DNA from: Mesobacillus subterraneus | GTDB taxonomy: Bacteria > Bacillota > Bacilli > Bacillales > Cytobacillaceae | Direction of reading: 5' to 3' | Assembly (NCBI RefSeq): GCF_020524355.2 | Contig: NZ_CP129019.1 | Location: 3,534,001-3,598,000, forward strand | Length of the DNA: 64,000 nt | In this document: positions 35,502 to 44,296 of the stretch, piece by piece | How positions within the stretch are numbered: position 1 is the first letter of the stretch | How the letters are laid out: every line of letters begins with the position of its first letter | The notes under the pieces: model-generated | What the model was told of the DNA's origin: nothing | Seen by the model: only the letters and a program-made list of their open reading frames with translations | Database searches by the model: none | Program-made: the position numbers and the translations under genes

Positions 35502-36479
35502 CTAGATACTCACAATTTTGGATAAGTTCGTGTCTTTACTGTAGCGGATGATTCTCATGTCCTTGTTAATGACTTTAGCTTCTCCCGTTTGTTTATAGCC
35601 CATCTTTTCATACACATAGCAGTTGCGTTCCTCGGATTGAATCGTATCGAGCTCCCATGCTTCTGCTTCCGGATACAAAAGTTCCAGCCGTTTCATGACG
35701 ACCTGGGCAATTCCTTTATTATGGTATTTTTCCAGGATGTTGATAATATGCAGTCTCATCAACCCAGGAGACTTTTCATAGACAAAGACGCTTCCTGCAA
35801 GTTCAGCTTCAAAAAGAATCTTAAAATAATCGCCCCGATCGAACCTGGCCGTGAATCTCTCCATCGATTGGGTCACCGGGCTTGTTTCATGATCCTTGTA
35901 CTTTTTATATAAAGGCATGAATACTTCTTTTTGCAGAGCTAACAATTCCTCAGCATCATCTACTGAAGCTTTTTTGAGAGTGATGCTCGAAGTGGCGATT
36001 TCAAATAAAAGGTCAAGGTAGTTAAACGGGATGAACTCACCTGTCTCTGCCATTTCCCTTATCTCCGCTTCACTCGCCCACTTTGCATCGGCGACTTCCT
36101 CTTCCTGAAGCAGCAAGTCCTCAAGTGCGACATTTTGCCTGACAAGCCAGATATCGTCAAAGCCCTGCGAGAATTTCACAGTGAATATTCTTTCGCCTTT
36201 TTTAATATCGAGGTCGATTCCAAGCTCTTCTTTTGCCTCACGGATGGCTGCTTGTTCACTGTCATCCCCTACTATTGCAGAACCTGCTGCGGAGCAGTCC
36301 CACATGTTCGGAAAACCGATCTTCCACGGCTGCCTTCTCTGGATCAGAAACTGACCATCGTCATTGATAATCCAAACATGGACAACAAGATGATAGTCCC
36401 CTGCCTTCATATCTTCCCCTCTTTTATGTATGCGTTCAGTCAAATGCCTGTATTGATCGTAAACATCCCATAATTCCAC
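35502..36479 (-). CDS. NUDIX hydrolase fused to a GNAT acetyltransferase
   Basis: About 325 residues in two domains. Residues 1-165 form a NUDIX domain with a near-complete box (AAGSAIVGDDSEQAAIREAKEELGI split as G-x5-D and REAKEELGI; Asp replaces the usual Glu), preceded by FLIQRRQPWKIGFPNMWD, as in IDI-like NUDIX proteins. Residues 170-300 form a GNAT domain with EKYHNKGIAQVVMKRL as the acetyl-CoA motif and NCYVYEKMGYKQTGEAKV. Such fusions are uncommon; the substrates are unknown. I prefer GTG 36479 (AAGGAGG eight bases upstream) to the GTG at 36488 that overlaps that site. Confidence 0.83.
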   Translation of the reverse strand: MELWDVYDQYRHLTERIHKRGEDMKAGDYHLVVHVWIINDDGQFLIQRRQPWKIGFPNMWDCSAAGSAIVGDDSEQAAIREAKEELGIDLDIKKGERIFTVKFSQGFDDIWLVRQNVALEDLLLQEEEVADAKWASEAEIREMAETGEFIPFNYLDLLFEIATSSITLKKASVDDAEELLALQKEVFMPLYKKYKDHETSPVTQSMERFTARFDRGDYFKILFEAELAGSVFVYEKSPGLMRLHIINILEKYHNKGIAQVVMKRLELLYPEAEAWELDTIQSEERNCYVYEKMGYKQTGEAKVINKDMRIIRYSKDTNLSKIVSI

Positions 36480-36550
36480 GGAAGTCACCTCCTTATAAAT
36501 TGGTTCTATTATTATACAGGTTAAGTAGCAAATTTTGTTAAATTATTCTA

Positions 36551-36583
36551 AAAAAAGAACCCAAGCAACTCAGCTCGGATTCT
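36551..36583 (-). terminator. Terminator of the AbgT transporter gene
   Basis: On the minus strand GAATCCGAGC and GCTTGGGTTC pair with minor mismatches and are followed by seven T residues. Confidence 0.8.
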
Positions 36584-36589
36584 TTCATA

Positions 36590-38119
36590 TTATTTAGGCA
36601 TAAAAATGGATGAACCAGGTCCGATATCGATTCCTAACAGCATCCAGATGATCAACATTGCTACCCATGCGATTGTCAGGGCGATTGAGTATGGGAGCAT
36701 GGTTGCGATCAGTGTACCGATACCAACCTTCTTGTCATACTTTTGCGCAAATGCGATGACGATGGCGAAGTAAGGCATTAATGGTGAAATGATATTTGTC
36801 GTTGAGTCAGCGATTCGGTATACAAGCTGAGTGAACTCAGGTGTGTAACCGATTTGCATCATAATTGGTACAAATACCGGCGCCATGATTGCCCACTTAG
36901 CAGATGCACTGCCGATGAACAGATTGATGAATCCGGAAATCACGATGAATGCCAGGATTAACGGAATTCCTTTGAAGCCTGTACTTTCTAGCAGTTCTGC
37001 TCCGTTTACAGCTAAAACTAATCCAAGGTTTGATTCCTTAAAGTAAGCAACGAATTGAGCGGCAACGAACGCAAGCACGATGTATGAACCCATTGTGGCT
37101 ATAGTCTCAGAAAGCTGATCCGCTACATCCTTATCATCCTTGATCGATTTTGTGATCCGGCCGTATACAAAGCCTGGTACAAAGAAAAGAATCAAGATGA
37201 TGGGAACGAGCGAGTGGAAGAATGGAGCATTGATGATGTTCTCTTCCCCGCCGCGAAGTGGTCCCCATTCAGGGATAACAAGCAATGCAATTCCGATGGA
37301 TGTAATGATGATCGAAATCAAAGCTCCCCAAAGACCTTTTTTCTCGACCGCAGATAAATATTCAACCTCTTCTTTCACATCGCCTTTGAATGTACCAAGT
37401 CGTGGTTCAACGATTTTATCTGTTACCAATGTTCCGACAATTGTGATCAAGAATACAGAAACAACCATGAAATAATAGTTCATTGCATAGTTGATGTTTT
37501 CAGCATAAGCCGGATCAAAAATAGCCGCAGCATCTTTCGTCAATCCGCCCAAAAGCGGATCCAATGAAGTCAGAAGCAAGTTCGCACTGAATCCGCCGGA
37601 TACACCAGCAAAGGCTGCAGCCAAACCAGCGAGCGGATGTCTTCCAAGACCTGCGAACAAAACCGCTCCAAGTGGAGTCAATACAACATAACCAGCGTCA
37701 GCTGCCATGCTGGACATAACGCCGCCGAATACTAGGGCAGCCGTCAATAATTGCTTAGGAACGGATGTTACAAGACCACGCAATGCCGCACTGATTAATC
37801 CAGTACGTTCCGCAATCCCTATTCCCAGCATCGTAACAAGAACCGTTCCCAGCGGAGCAAAGCCGGTGAAGTTTGTGACGGCACTTTCAAATAGATAGGC
37901 GATCCCTTCTTTGCTTAACAAGTTCTTGACTGTTAAGAATTCCCCTTCATTCATAGGGTCTGCCACTTTTACACCCATTGCTGAGAAAACCGCAGACAGC
38001 ACAATCACCATCACGGAGAAAATCGCAAATAAAGTGACTGGATGAGGCAATTTATTTCCCACACGTTCAATCACATCGAGTGAACGCAAAATAATACCTT
38101 TTTTATTTGTCGTTTCCAA
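36590..38119 (-). CDS. AbgT-family transporter
   Basis: A 509-residue membrane protein with about 12 helices and the family stretches LPHPVTLFAIFSVMVIVLSA, PLGTVLVTMLGIGIAERTG, MAADAGYVVLTPLGAVLF, GVSGGFSANLL and GSASAKWAIMAPVFVPIM. AbgT proteins take up p-aminobenzoyl-glutamate or export sulfonamide-type drugs; no linked AbgA/AbgB peptidase is present here. The start is a TTG at 38119 with GGAGG seven bases upstream. Monocistronic. Confidence 0.92.
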   Translation of the reverse strand: METTNKKGIILRSLDVIERVGNKLPHPVTLFAIFSVMVIVLSAVFSAMGVKVADPMNEGEFLTVKNLLSKEGIAYLFESAVTNFTGFAPLGTVLVTMLGIGIAERTGLISAALRGLVTSVPKQLLTAALVFGGVMSSMAADAGYVVLTPLGAVLFAGLGRHPLAGLAAAFAGVSGGFSANLLLTSLDPLLGGLTKDAAAIFDPAYAENINYAMNYYFMVVSVFLITIVGTLVTDKIVEPRLGTFKGDVKEEVEYLSAVEKKGLWGALISIIITSIGIALLVIPEWGPLRGGEENIINAPFFHSLVPIILILFFVPGFVYGRITKSIKDDKDVADQLSETIATMGSYIVLAFVAAQFVAYFKESNLGLVLAVNGAELLESTGFKGIPLILAFIVISGFINLFIGSASAKWAIMAPVFVPIMMQIGYTPEFTQLVYRIADSTTNIISPLMPYFAIVIAFAQKYDKKVGIGTLIATMLPYSIALTIAWVAMLIIWMLLGIDIGPGSSIFMPK

Positions 38120-38321
38120 GAGAGGACCTCCTTAAAATTAATATAAATATTCAGACAAATAATTGCATAAGACTTAAAACATTATAGATGGTGTTTACGG
38201 GAATAGAAAGAGGAAAACCACAAGACGGAATAGTAAAATTCTTGCTAAGATTCAGAAGCAGTAGACTAACGAAATATAAGAACTAGAACGACATTGAATC
38301 ATTTCAGTAGAATCATAGGAT

Positions 38322-39263
38322 AAGAAAAGCGCAAGCGCCTTGGTCAGCCCCGACAAGCGCTGGAGGGCCTGACAGTGAAGTCGTTCTTTGACTTCATTGG
38401 CAGGACCGAAGCGACTCGAGGGGCTAGGCGCTGGAGCTGGACAAAGAAAAGCGCAAGCGCCTTGGTCAGCCCCGACAAGCGCTGGAGGGCCTGACAGTGA
38501 AGTCGTTCTTTGACTTCATTGGCAGGACCGAAGCGACTCGAGGGGCTAGGCGCTGGAGCTGGACAAAGAAAAGCGCAAGCGCCTTGGTCAGCCCCGACAA
38601 GCGCTGGAGGGCCTGACAGTGAAGTCGTTCTTTGACTTCATTGGCAGGACCGAAGCGACTCGAGGGGCTAGGCGCTGGAGCTGGACAAAGAAAAGCGCAA
38701 GCGCCTTGGTCAGCCCCGACAAGCGCTGGAGGGCCTGACAGTGAAGTCGCTCTTTGACTTCATTGGCAGGACCGAAATCGAAAAGTATAGCCGACTGCCC
38801 AGAAACGCAGAAACTGGAGACTCCGACAAAGAAGCGCTTTTTGCTTCTGCCGGCGGAGTTGAAGTTTCGGAGTTTCTAGGAGGCGACACTAGACAATTCG
38901 AAATGCGGAGGCGACTGCCCAACTCCGACAAGCGCTGGAGGGCCTGACAGTGAAGTCGCTCTTTGACTTCATTGGCAGGACCGAAATCGAAAAGTATAGC
39001 CGACTGCCCAGAAACGCAGAAACTGGAGACTCCGACAAAGAAGCGCTTTTTGCTTCTGCCGGCGGAGTTGAAGTTTCGGAGTTTCTAGGAGGCGACACTA
39101 GACAATTCGAAATGCGGAGGCGACTTCCCAACTCCGACAAGCGTTGGAGGGCCTGACAGTGAAGTCGCTCTTTGACTTCATTGGCAGGACCGAAACGTCT
39201 CGAGGAGTTAGGAGCCGCAGCAGGACAAGCGACTCGAGGGGCTAGGCGCTGGAGCTGGACACT
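38322..39263 (+). repeat. Largest cluster of the dispersed element: 4 core units plus 2 extended units
   Basis: GCGCAAGCGC occurs at 38329, 38451, 38573 and 38695, an exact 122-bp period. The fourth copy passes into extended units 209 bp long (equivalent points at 38741 and 38950), then a terminal partial unit ending GGGGCTAGGCGCTGGAGC near 39256. The near-identity of the four core copies suggests recent tandem duplication. The 68-codon frames inside (38741, 38950) are repeat-derived. Confidence 0.92.
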
Positions 39264-39301
39264 AATCTAAGTACAAAAATTTTATACTTTCTTTTTCATT
39301 T

Positions 39302-39330
39302 AAAAAAAGAAGCATGTTCTCCATGCTCCT
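39302..39330 (-). terminator. Terminator of the prolyl hydroxylase gene
   Basis: On the minus strand GAGCATG and CATGCTTC pair around a short loop and are followed by seven T residues. Confidence 0.85.
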
Positions 39331-39337
39331 TCCATCT

Positions 39338-39979
39338 CTATTTCACACTCTTCCGCCTCATCCATTGGGTTGCGGCCCATTTATCGCCGATAACAACCGG
39401 CGCTCCGCCATGCAAGGTTAAGTCGTTCAAGTCCTGATTATCATAGAAATATTCAAAATAAACGGCCATTCCCTTTTGTGGGGATACGGCAAAATTAAGC
39501 TTAGGGAAATAAGTTTCTCCACCTTGCTCGACATCATTCAGGTACATGACGAGTGTACTGATTCTCGGATTGCTTACATTTGACGAGAAAAAGTCAAAGT
39601 GGGCTTTATACTCTTGACCGATTTTATAATTCAAAATTTGTAAGCCTTCTCCATGTGAATTCGGAATGCCCATGATCTGCGAGATTCTTTTTTCAACTCG
39701 CGCAACAACAGCATTTTCTGCTTCTTCTATAAACGTGCTGCTGCTCGTCCTGAGCTGATCAACTTCGCGAGTATTCCCAATTTTCGAGCGCTGCAGCTTG
39801 TCCTTAGACAGCTTCATCAGCTCATCGCATTCTTCATCACTTAATACATTTCCTAAAATGACGATTAACGGTTCTTCCATTCTAGCAATAATGTTGATTT
39901 CACGATCTTCGGTTTTGATTTTGTTCCCGATATGATTAAAAATCGTAGGTTCTTTAACAGTTAAATCAACAGCATCCAT
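39338..39979 (-). CDS. 2-oxoglutarate/Fe(II) oxygenase, prolyl 4-hydroxylase type
   Basis: About 213 residues. The catalytic HxD is in YKAHFDFF, the distal His in LTLHGGAPV, and the 2-oxoglutarate-binding Lys in VIGDKWAATQW. DEECDELMKLSKDKLQRS and RTSSSTFI are typical of the bacterial P4H family known from B. anthracis. It would hydroxylate a prolyl peptide or protein target; none is identified here. The frame opens with TTG 39985, two codons before the ATG at 39979. AGAGG lies upstream with imperfect spacing, so the start is slightly uncertain. Monocistronic. Confidence 0.88.
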   Translation of the reverse strand: MDAVDLTVKEPTIFNHIGNKIKTEDREINIIARMEEPLIVILGNVLSDEECDELMKLSKDKLQRSKIGNTREVDQLRTSSSTFIEEAENAVVARVEKRISQIMGIPNSHGEGLQILNYKIGQEYKAHFDFFSSNVSNPRISTLVMYLNDVEQGGETYFPKLNFAVSPQKGMAVYFEYFYDNQDLNDLTLHGGAPVVIGDKWAATQWMRRKSVK

Positions 39980-40183
39980 TATCAACTTTCATCAACCTCT
40001 TAATCATGTATTTTCCAAAAATTAGATTGATATATAAACGAAAGCATCATTCATTCTTTATGTCCCTTGTTTCCTCCCGTAATTCAAAATGGATGACAAA
40101 ACCGAATCTCAAACTCTATTCAATTTTCAATTTATTTTACAACGCGGATAGGTGTTTTACTATCTTTTTTTTATGGGAAAAAT

Positions 40184-40210
40184 AAAAAAAGAGAGCAGTA
40201 TACTCTCTTT
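40184..40210. terminator. Orphan hairpin with T runs on both sides
   Basis: GAGAG..CTCTC flanked by A7 and T4. No gene clearly uses it on either strand; I see no gene in 39980-40290. Confidence 0.45.
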
Positions 40211-40291
40211 TCTTATCCAAGCTCATATTTTTGTCCAAAACGGAAATTAGGTCTTGTTTCAGAAGATGAATTGGAATTGCAGAGTACATTC

Positions 40292-40328
40292 AAAAAAAGA
40301 GGAAAACCAATGATATCTGGTTTTCCTC
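40292..40328 (-). terminator. Terminator of the 42-codon gene
   Basis: On the minus strand GAGGAAAACCA and TGGTTTTCCTC are perfectly complementary and are followed by seven T residues, directly after the stop at 40331. Confidence 0.9.
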
Positions 40329-40330
40329 TT

Positions 40331-40459
40331 TTACTTCAAGTCGGATGAATCATCATAATCATAGCGGAAACCGTCATTTTTAGAAGATTTGCCATTTGTT
40401 TCTGTTTTATTCTGGTCTGCCTTTAATTGATCTTTTTTCTGTTTATCCTTTGGATTCAT
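40331..40459 (-). CDS. Small acidic/basic hydrophilic protein (42 aa)
   Basis: A short gene with strong expression signals: AAGGAGG seven bases before the ATG at 40459 and a perfect terminator straight after the TAA. The protein begins MNPKDKQKKDQLKADQNK and ends FRYDYDDSSDLK. It is highly charged and probably disordered. No family recognised; a small spore-associated or stress-related protein is possible but unproven. Confidence 0.65.
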   Translation of the reverse strand: MNPKDKQKKDQLKADQNKTETNGKSSKNDGFRYDYDDSSDLK

Positions 40460-40514
40460 ATGAAAGCCTCCTTCATCTGGATTTCCTCCATATTATCCAA
40501 ACATTGTTTAATTT

Positions 40515-41327
40515 TTATTCTATAGAAATCGATGAATCAGCATCCAGCCTCTCCAAAATCCTGCGTTTTTGATAGAGCATTGTCGCGGTTTCGGCAAGAT
40601 CACTGACCATCGATCGGTTGGCGAACGCCCCAAACACAATTCCTGCCACCGGTACCATCTGCAGCAGTTTTTTCCAGCCGAATGATTCGGTATACGTCAA
40701 GGTTACTTCTCGCCAGCCCTGCAGCTGCGAGATGACTTCCCGTGATTTATTTTCACTGTTGAAATCACTCAACTCGTTTAAAATTGCCTGCTTTCCGACC
40801 ACATCTGCCGAAGAAAACTGCAGGCACTTAATGATGAACACTCGCTCCTTCTTATCTCTTGGATCGTACCCATGGAGAATGGCGATATCCTGTAGTGTTT
40901 TTAGCGAGAGGGCCAGAACAGCAGGAATATCAATTGCCAGCGTAAAAATACCGCCAATACCCGTACTTGCACCTTGAATCGTCGCGGCTTTCTTCCTTTG
41001 TTCGCCCAGTGCCAAAGATGCCCGCTTCATTTCTTCCACCGGAACGCGCTCCATATCTGTGAGCTGACTGACTCTCCTTCCAGTCTTTTTCTCGAAAAAT
41101 TGAAACACAGACTTTTCGCTGGTTAAATATTGTCCGCCCGTTTGAATGTAGCTTCCCAGCTCATCAAGCAGGATTCCTACCTTCTCCTGAATGAACTTTG
41201 GCGTAAAACGGTCAAGCATCTTGAATGGCAGTCGGGTCAGGCGCTCCCAAAACCAAAGCCCCTTCTGGTCCTTCTCCCACTTTTCAATTTCCTTTAGTTC
41301 ATTCAATAAGTAGTCTCGTGAATCCAT
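40515..41327 (-). CDS. EcsC family protein
   Basis: About 270 residues. N-terminal helical region (WEKDQKGLWFWERLTRLPFK), then the EcsC core with IQGASTGIGGIFTLAIDIPA, LALSLKTLQDIAILHGYD and MVPVAGIVFGAFANRSMV, two amphipathic or membrane-associated stretches. In B. subtilis EcsC is encoded with the EcsAB transporter; solitary EcsC-domain proteins are common and uncharacterised. I prefer ATG 41327 (AGGTGG nine bases upstream) over the ATG at 41375, which has no ribosome site. Its start lies 60 bp behind the acetyltransferase gene, so co-transcription is possible. Confidence 0.82.
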   Translation of the reverse strand: MDSRDYLLNELKEIEKWEKDQKGLWFWERLTRLPFKMLDRFTPKFIQEKVGILLDELGSYIQTGGQYLTSEKSVFQFFEKKTGRRVSQLTDMERVPVEEMKRASLALGEQRKKAATIQGASTGIGGIFTLAIDIPAVLALSLKTLQDIAILHGYDPRDKKERVFIIKCLQFSSADVVGKQAILNELSDFNSENKSREVISQLQGWREVTLTYTESFGWKKLLQMVPVAGIVFGAFANRSMVSDLAETATMLYQKRRILERLDADSSISIE

Positions 41328-41387
41328 CTGCTTCATCCACCTGTCATTATTTGATACTGTATTAACGGTTAACATCTTGAGAAGGTT

Positions 41388-42170
41388 TCATTTTAATTCG
41401 ATATTATAGAATTCTTTCGCCAGCTGCTTGAAGCGTTTCGCATCTATGACCTCTTTTTCGACTCCATCTTCCGTCCACTGTATAAAACTAGTTTCAGTTA
41501 ACACCATGCTTCGATTTGCTGTCACTCTTGTCAGCAAGGGCTTCTTATTAAAAGGGGACTGAGGGTGTTTTGTTATAATTTTCTTCATTTCGGATAAATC
41601 ACTGACATTCTCTATCGGCTCTCTTGAATCAAAAGCGTATCCAATTCGCCATTCAGAATCCTTATACTTCAGCTTCATCTCTAAAAGGTAATCTCCGAAC
41701 TCACTATCATATTGATTAACCCGAAAATCCCCATTAGGAGAACTAATCTCCGTCCCATCCATCGGCACCGGTCTTAGAGGAAGGTTCCCGCCAAAACCGG
41801 TATCCACCAAATATCCTTTGCCTTCGCCATTCAGTAAAATCGCAGCATGCGTCCTGCCCGTTGGACTGAAACCGTTCAAATCCGGGACATACACTGACCC
41901 GCGAATAAGCCGCACATCAAGCCCATTCTCTTTTAAAAATAAATAGAGGATGCCGTTCAGGTCATAGCATAGTCCGCCTTCATTTTTAAGGAGGATCTTG
42001 TCGACCAGTCTTTCTTCATTCAAATTACTGAGGTCTCCTGACAGGGTGCCCAGATTCTCAAAAGGTAGTGCTGCAGCTGTCATCTCTAGCAGGATTCCCA
42101 GATTGGCAGCCGTGATTTTCTCACTCTCGAAGAAGCCGATTCTTTTTCGAAATAAATGATTTAATTCCAT
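41388..42170 (-). CDS. Arylamine N-acetyltransferase
   Basis: A 260-residue NAT. The catalytic triad positions are visible: Cys in GGLCYDLN (about 68), His in GRTHAAILL (about 108) and Asp in LVDTGFGGN (about 122). ALPFENLGTL precedes the Cys as in the family. The enzyme transfers acetyl from acetyl-CoA to arylamines or hydrazines. I start at ATG 42170 with GGGAGG nine bases upstream; upstream ATGs at 42191 and 42179 are badly placed relative to it. The EcsC gene follows on the same strand. Confidence 0.9.
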   Translation of the reverse strand: MELNHLFRKRIGFFESEKITAANLGILLEMTAAALPFENLGTLSGDLSNLNEERLVDKILLKNEGGLCYDLNGILYLFLKENGLDVRLIRGSVYVPDLNGFSPTGRTHAAILLNGEGKGYLVDTGFGGNLPLRPVPMDGTEISSPNGDFRVNQYDSEFGDYLLEMKLKYKDSEWRIGYAFDSREPIENVSDLSEMKKIITKHPQSPFNKKPLLTRVTANRSMVLTETSFIQWTEDGVEKEVIDAKRFKQLAKEFYNIELK

Positions 42171-42682
42171 AAATTGCATCCTCCCGAACATACAGTGAAT
42201 TTAGTCCCACTCCCGCTCATCTTTTGGTATAATCAATAATATTCATAATAGCATGTTAATAATACTGTTATTCTTTATAGAAACAACCATCTTGATCATC
42301 ATACTTTGATATAGTAGCTTAAAAAGTTCGTAAATCCTCTCGATCGCATTCTATGATATTACACCCATCTGGCAATCCCACCATAAGTAAAATATAGTAA
42401 ATGGATAACGGTACTGTCACCCAAAAACAATCCTACGTATCCTGGGGTACTCGAAGACATTCGTGATGCCTATGAGTGGCCCTTTACGTTATACAAATCT
42501 CCTTAGAACTTTCCTGCCTCAATGAGTTTAGCCATTTTTAAGTACTCATTAGTAGGATTCAATTATTATCATCGTCCAACAGAATTTCCTCCTGCCATTT
42601 TTTTCGTATCGTCTTTTAGTTTACTAACATAAATATCAAGGGTATCATTATTATCACAACAAGTACGCCTAAGGAGAATCGG
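42171..42682. other. Gene-free stretch
   Basis: About 500 bp between two divergent genes without a credible coding frame on either strand. Short runs with protein-like reading (for example around 42450-42490) are all interrupted by stops, so it may be decayed coding DNA. No riboswitch recognised. Confidence 0.5.
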
Positions 42683-43477
42683 ATGCTAGATTACAGATTG
42701 TATAAGGGCTACGGCTCGGAGTATATTGTTCTGCTCCACGGAATTGGCGGGAACTCGAATATTTTTTACAAACAGCTAAAACCATTCCTGAAAAAATATA
42801 ATATAGTCGCGATTAACATGCCTGGGCATGGGAAGTCACCTGACATAGATTCCTATAAGGAAAAGTTTTCTTTTGATTTGATTATCAGAGAGATTCTTAA
42901 GATAATGGACCACCTTTCAATCCACAAGGCCCACTTTGTCGGCGTTTCGCTGGGAACGATCATCGTCCACCATTTGCTGCAGACGGAACCGGGACGTGTG
43001 AGATCAGCGGTCCTTGGCGGAGCAATTACAAGATTAAACCTATTTGCAAAATCACTGATTAAATTGGCCTGGTTTATAAGGGATTTCATTCCCTTTATGT
43101 GGCTTTATCGCATACTAGCCTTGATCCTGATGCCTCGCGGTAACCATAAAGGCTCAAGGAGGTTTTTCATCCAGGAGGCCTATAAAATGAAACGAAAAAA
43201 CTTTCTTGCGTGGTATCCGCTTGCCGGTGACGTCAAAACCACATACAGCAAGGTTCAGGAAAAAAGCAAGATTGTCCCCAAGCTTTATATCTCAGGTGCT
43301 GAGGACCATATGTTTGTCAGGGATTTAGCAGAAGACCTTCACGGTGACGAAAGCTCGGAGCTCGTGATTCTGGAGCGGTGCGGGCATGTCTGTAATATAG
43401 ATAAAGCTGATGAATTCAACCAGCAGGCACTCGAATTCATGGATAAGCATGAAATCAAACAAGCAAATATCAGTTAG
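42683..43477 (+). CDS. Alpha/beta hydrolase
   Basis: A 264-residue hydrolase. The oxyanion region is LLHGIGGNSN, the nucleophile elbow is VGVSLGTII (Ser about 94), a cap region of basic and hydrophobic helices lies at 120-190, the acid Asp is likely in SGAEDHMF, and the catalytic His is in ERCGHVCNID. No signal peptide. The ATG follows AAGGAGA. Substrate unknown: ester, lactone or C-C hydrolase are all possible. Monocistronic, followed by a degenerate repeat copy. Confidence 0.88.
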   Translation: MLDYRLYKGYGSEYIVLLHGIGGNSNIFYKQLKPFLKKYNIVAINMPGHGKSPDIDSYKEKFSFDLIIREILKIMDHLSIHKAHFVGVSLGTIIVHHLLQTEPGRVRSAVLGGAITRLNLFAKSLIKLAWFIRDFIPFMWLYRILALILMPRGNHKGSRRFFIQEAYKMKRKNFLAWYPLAGDVKTTYSKVQEKSKIVPKLYISGAEDHMFVRDLAEDLHGDESSELVILERCGHVCNIDKADEFNQQALEFMDKHEIKQANIS

Positions 43478-43479
43478 CC

Positions 43480-43590
43480 TGAAAAGCGTAAGTGCCTCGG
43501 TCAGCCCAGACAAGCGCTGGAGAGCCGCTCTTTGACTTCAATGGGCGGATTGAAGCAACTCGATGGGTCTGGGCGTTGGAGTTGGACACT
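43480..43590 (+). repeat. Degenerate dispersed element
   Basis: GAAAAGCGTAAGTGCCTCGG, then CAGCCCAGACAAGCGCTGGAG, a shortened GACTTCA arm, and a mutated tail (GGGTCTGGGCGTTGGAG). Complementarity of head and tail is partly lost, so it is an old copy. Confidence 0.75.
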
Positions 43591-43632
43591 AATATTAGTG
43601 TGGAAAGTCTATACTTTATATAAAGATAAAAA

Positions 43633-43663
43633 TAGGGAATGAGCTGAACAGCTCATTCCCTTT
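43633..43663. terminator. Terminator of the small Gly/Pro-rich protein gene
   Basis: GGGAATGAGCT and AGCTCATTCCC are perfectly complementary across a 4-nt loop, with A/T tails on both sides. Confidence 0.88.
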
Positions 43664-43676
43664 ATTTGTTGGTAAA

Positions 43677-43874
43677 TTAATAATAATACGGATATCTAGG
43701 CGGCGGGCAGCACGGGTATACTGGCGGATAAAACGGGGGTGGATAAAACGGACGCGGGGAAAACAAAGCCCCACCCAACAAGCCACCAGCCAAACCACCT
43801 AAAAACGGCAATCCAAAGCCAAAGCCGAAAAACCTCTGATCCTGCGAACGATAAGGATGTCTGTATGCATGCAT
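43677..43874 (-). CDS. Small Gly/Pro/Tyr-rich protein (coat-like composition)
   Basis: A 65-residue protein: a short basic start, a hydrophobic glycine zipper (PFLGGLAGGLLGGALF) and a C-terminal tail of Pro, Phe and Tyr (FYPPPFYPPVYPCCPPPRYP). The ATG has GGGAGG eight bases upstream and a perfect terminator follows. Proteins like this are common in spore-forming Bacilli and are often coat- or surface-associated, but the role is inferred from composition only. Confidence 0.7.
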   Translation of the reverse strand: MHAYRHPYRSQDQRFFGFGFGLPFLGGLAGGLLGGALFSPRPFYPPPFYPPVYPCCPPPRYPYYY

Positions 43875-44005
43875 ACGGCTTACCTCCCTCTTCTCTTTTT
43901 GTACTCACTATCTTTATATGCGTTTATCATGTCTTTGGCTTGGGCGAACGCACATAGAACGTGGATTTCAGGGTGGGAGGCTAGTGCAGGACCATTGTTA
44001 AAACA

Positions 44006-44140
44006 GGATATTCCTTAAAAATTGAATATATTCCTTAAACTACTAGATATATTCCTTACTTTTTGAATATATTCCTTACTTTTTGAATATATTCCTTACT
44101 TTTTGAATATATTTCTGAAAAACCTGAATATATTCCTTAA
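44006..44140. repeat. Seven-copy array with 20-21 bp period, core GAATATATTCC
   Basis: ATATTCC (ATATTTC in one unit) begins at 44008, 44028, 44049, 44069, 44089, 44109 and 44130. The best units read GAATATATTCCTTACTTTTT, and GAATATATTC is itself a palindrome. It lies between the small coat-like gene start (43874) and the 3' end of the MCP gene. Confidence 0.9.
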
Positions 44141-44248
44141 TTTCCAAATCGCTTCCTAAAAATAGTGGCTAAAAAGATTGGACACAGATTTTCTTTCCCG
44201 AAAAATATTCATGAGTTTTCTGCTTTCAACCCAGGCATTTATTTTCAC

Positions 44249-44288
44249 AAAAAAAGAAGCATGAAAGACACACACGACTTCCATGCTC
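44249..44288 (-). terminator. Terminator of the MCP gene
   Basis: On the minus strand GAGCATG and CATGCTTC pair across a long loop and are followed by seven T residues. Confidence 0.75.
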
Positions 44289-44296
44289 CCAAACTT

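Noticed and set aside
42400..42680. Possible decayed gene in the gap before the alpha/beta hydrolase
   Set aside because: Protein-like snippets are too short and stop-ridden to assign to any family.
43616..43798. Overlapping 60- and 70-codon minus-strand frames around the small Gly/Pro-rich gene
   Set aside because: They are alternative frames of the same DNA; only the 65-codon frame has a ribosome site and ends at the terminator.
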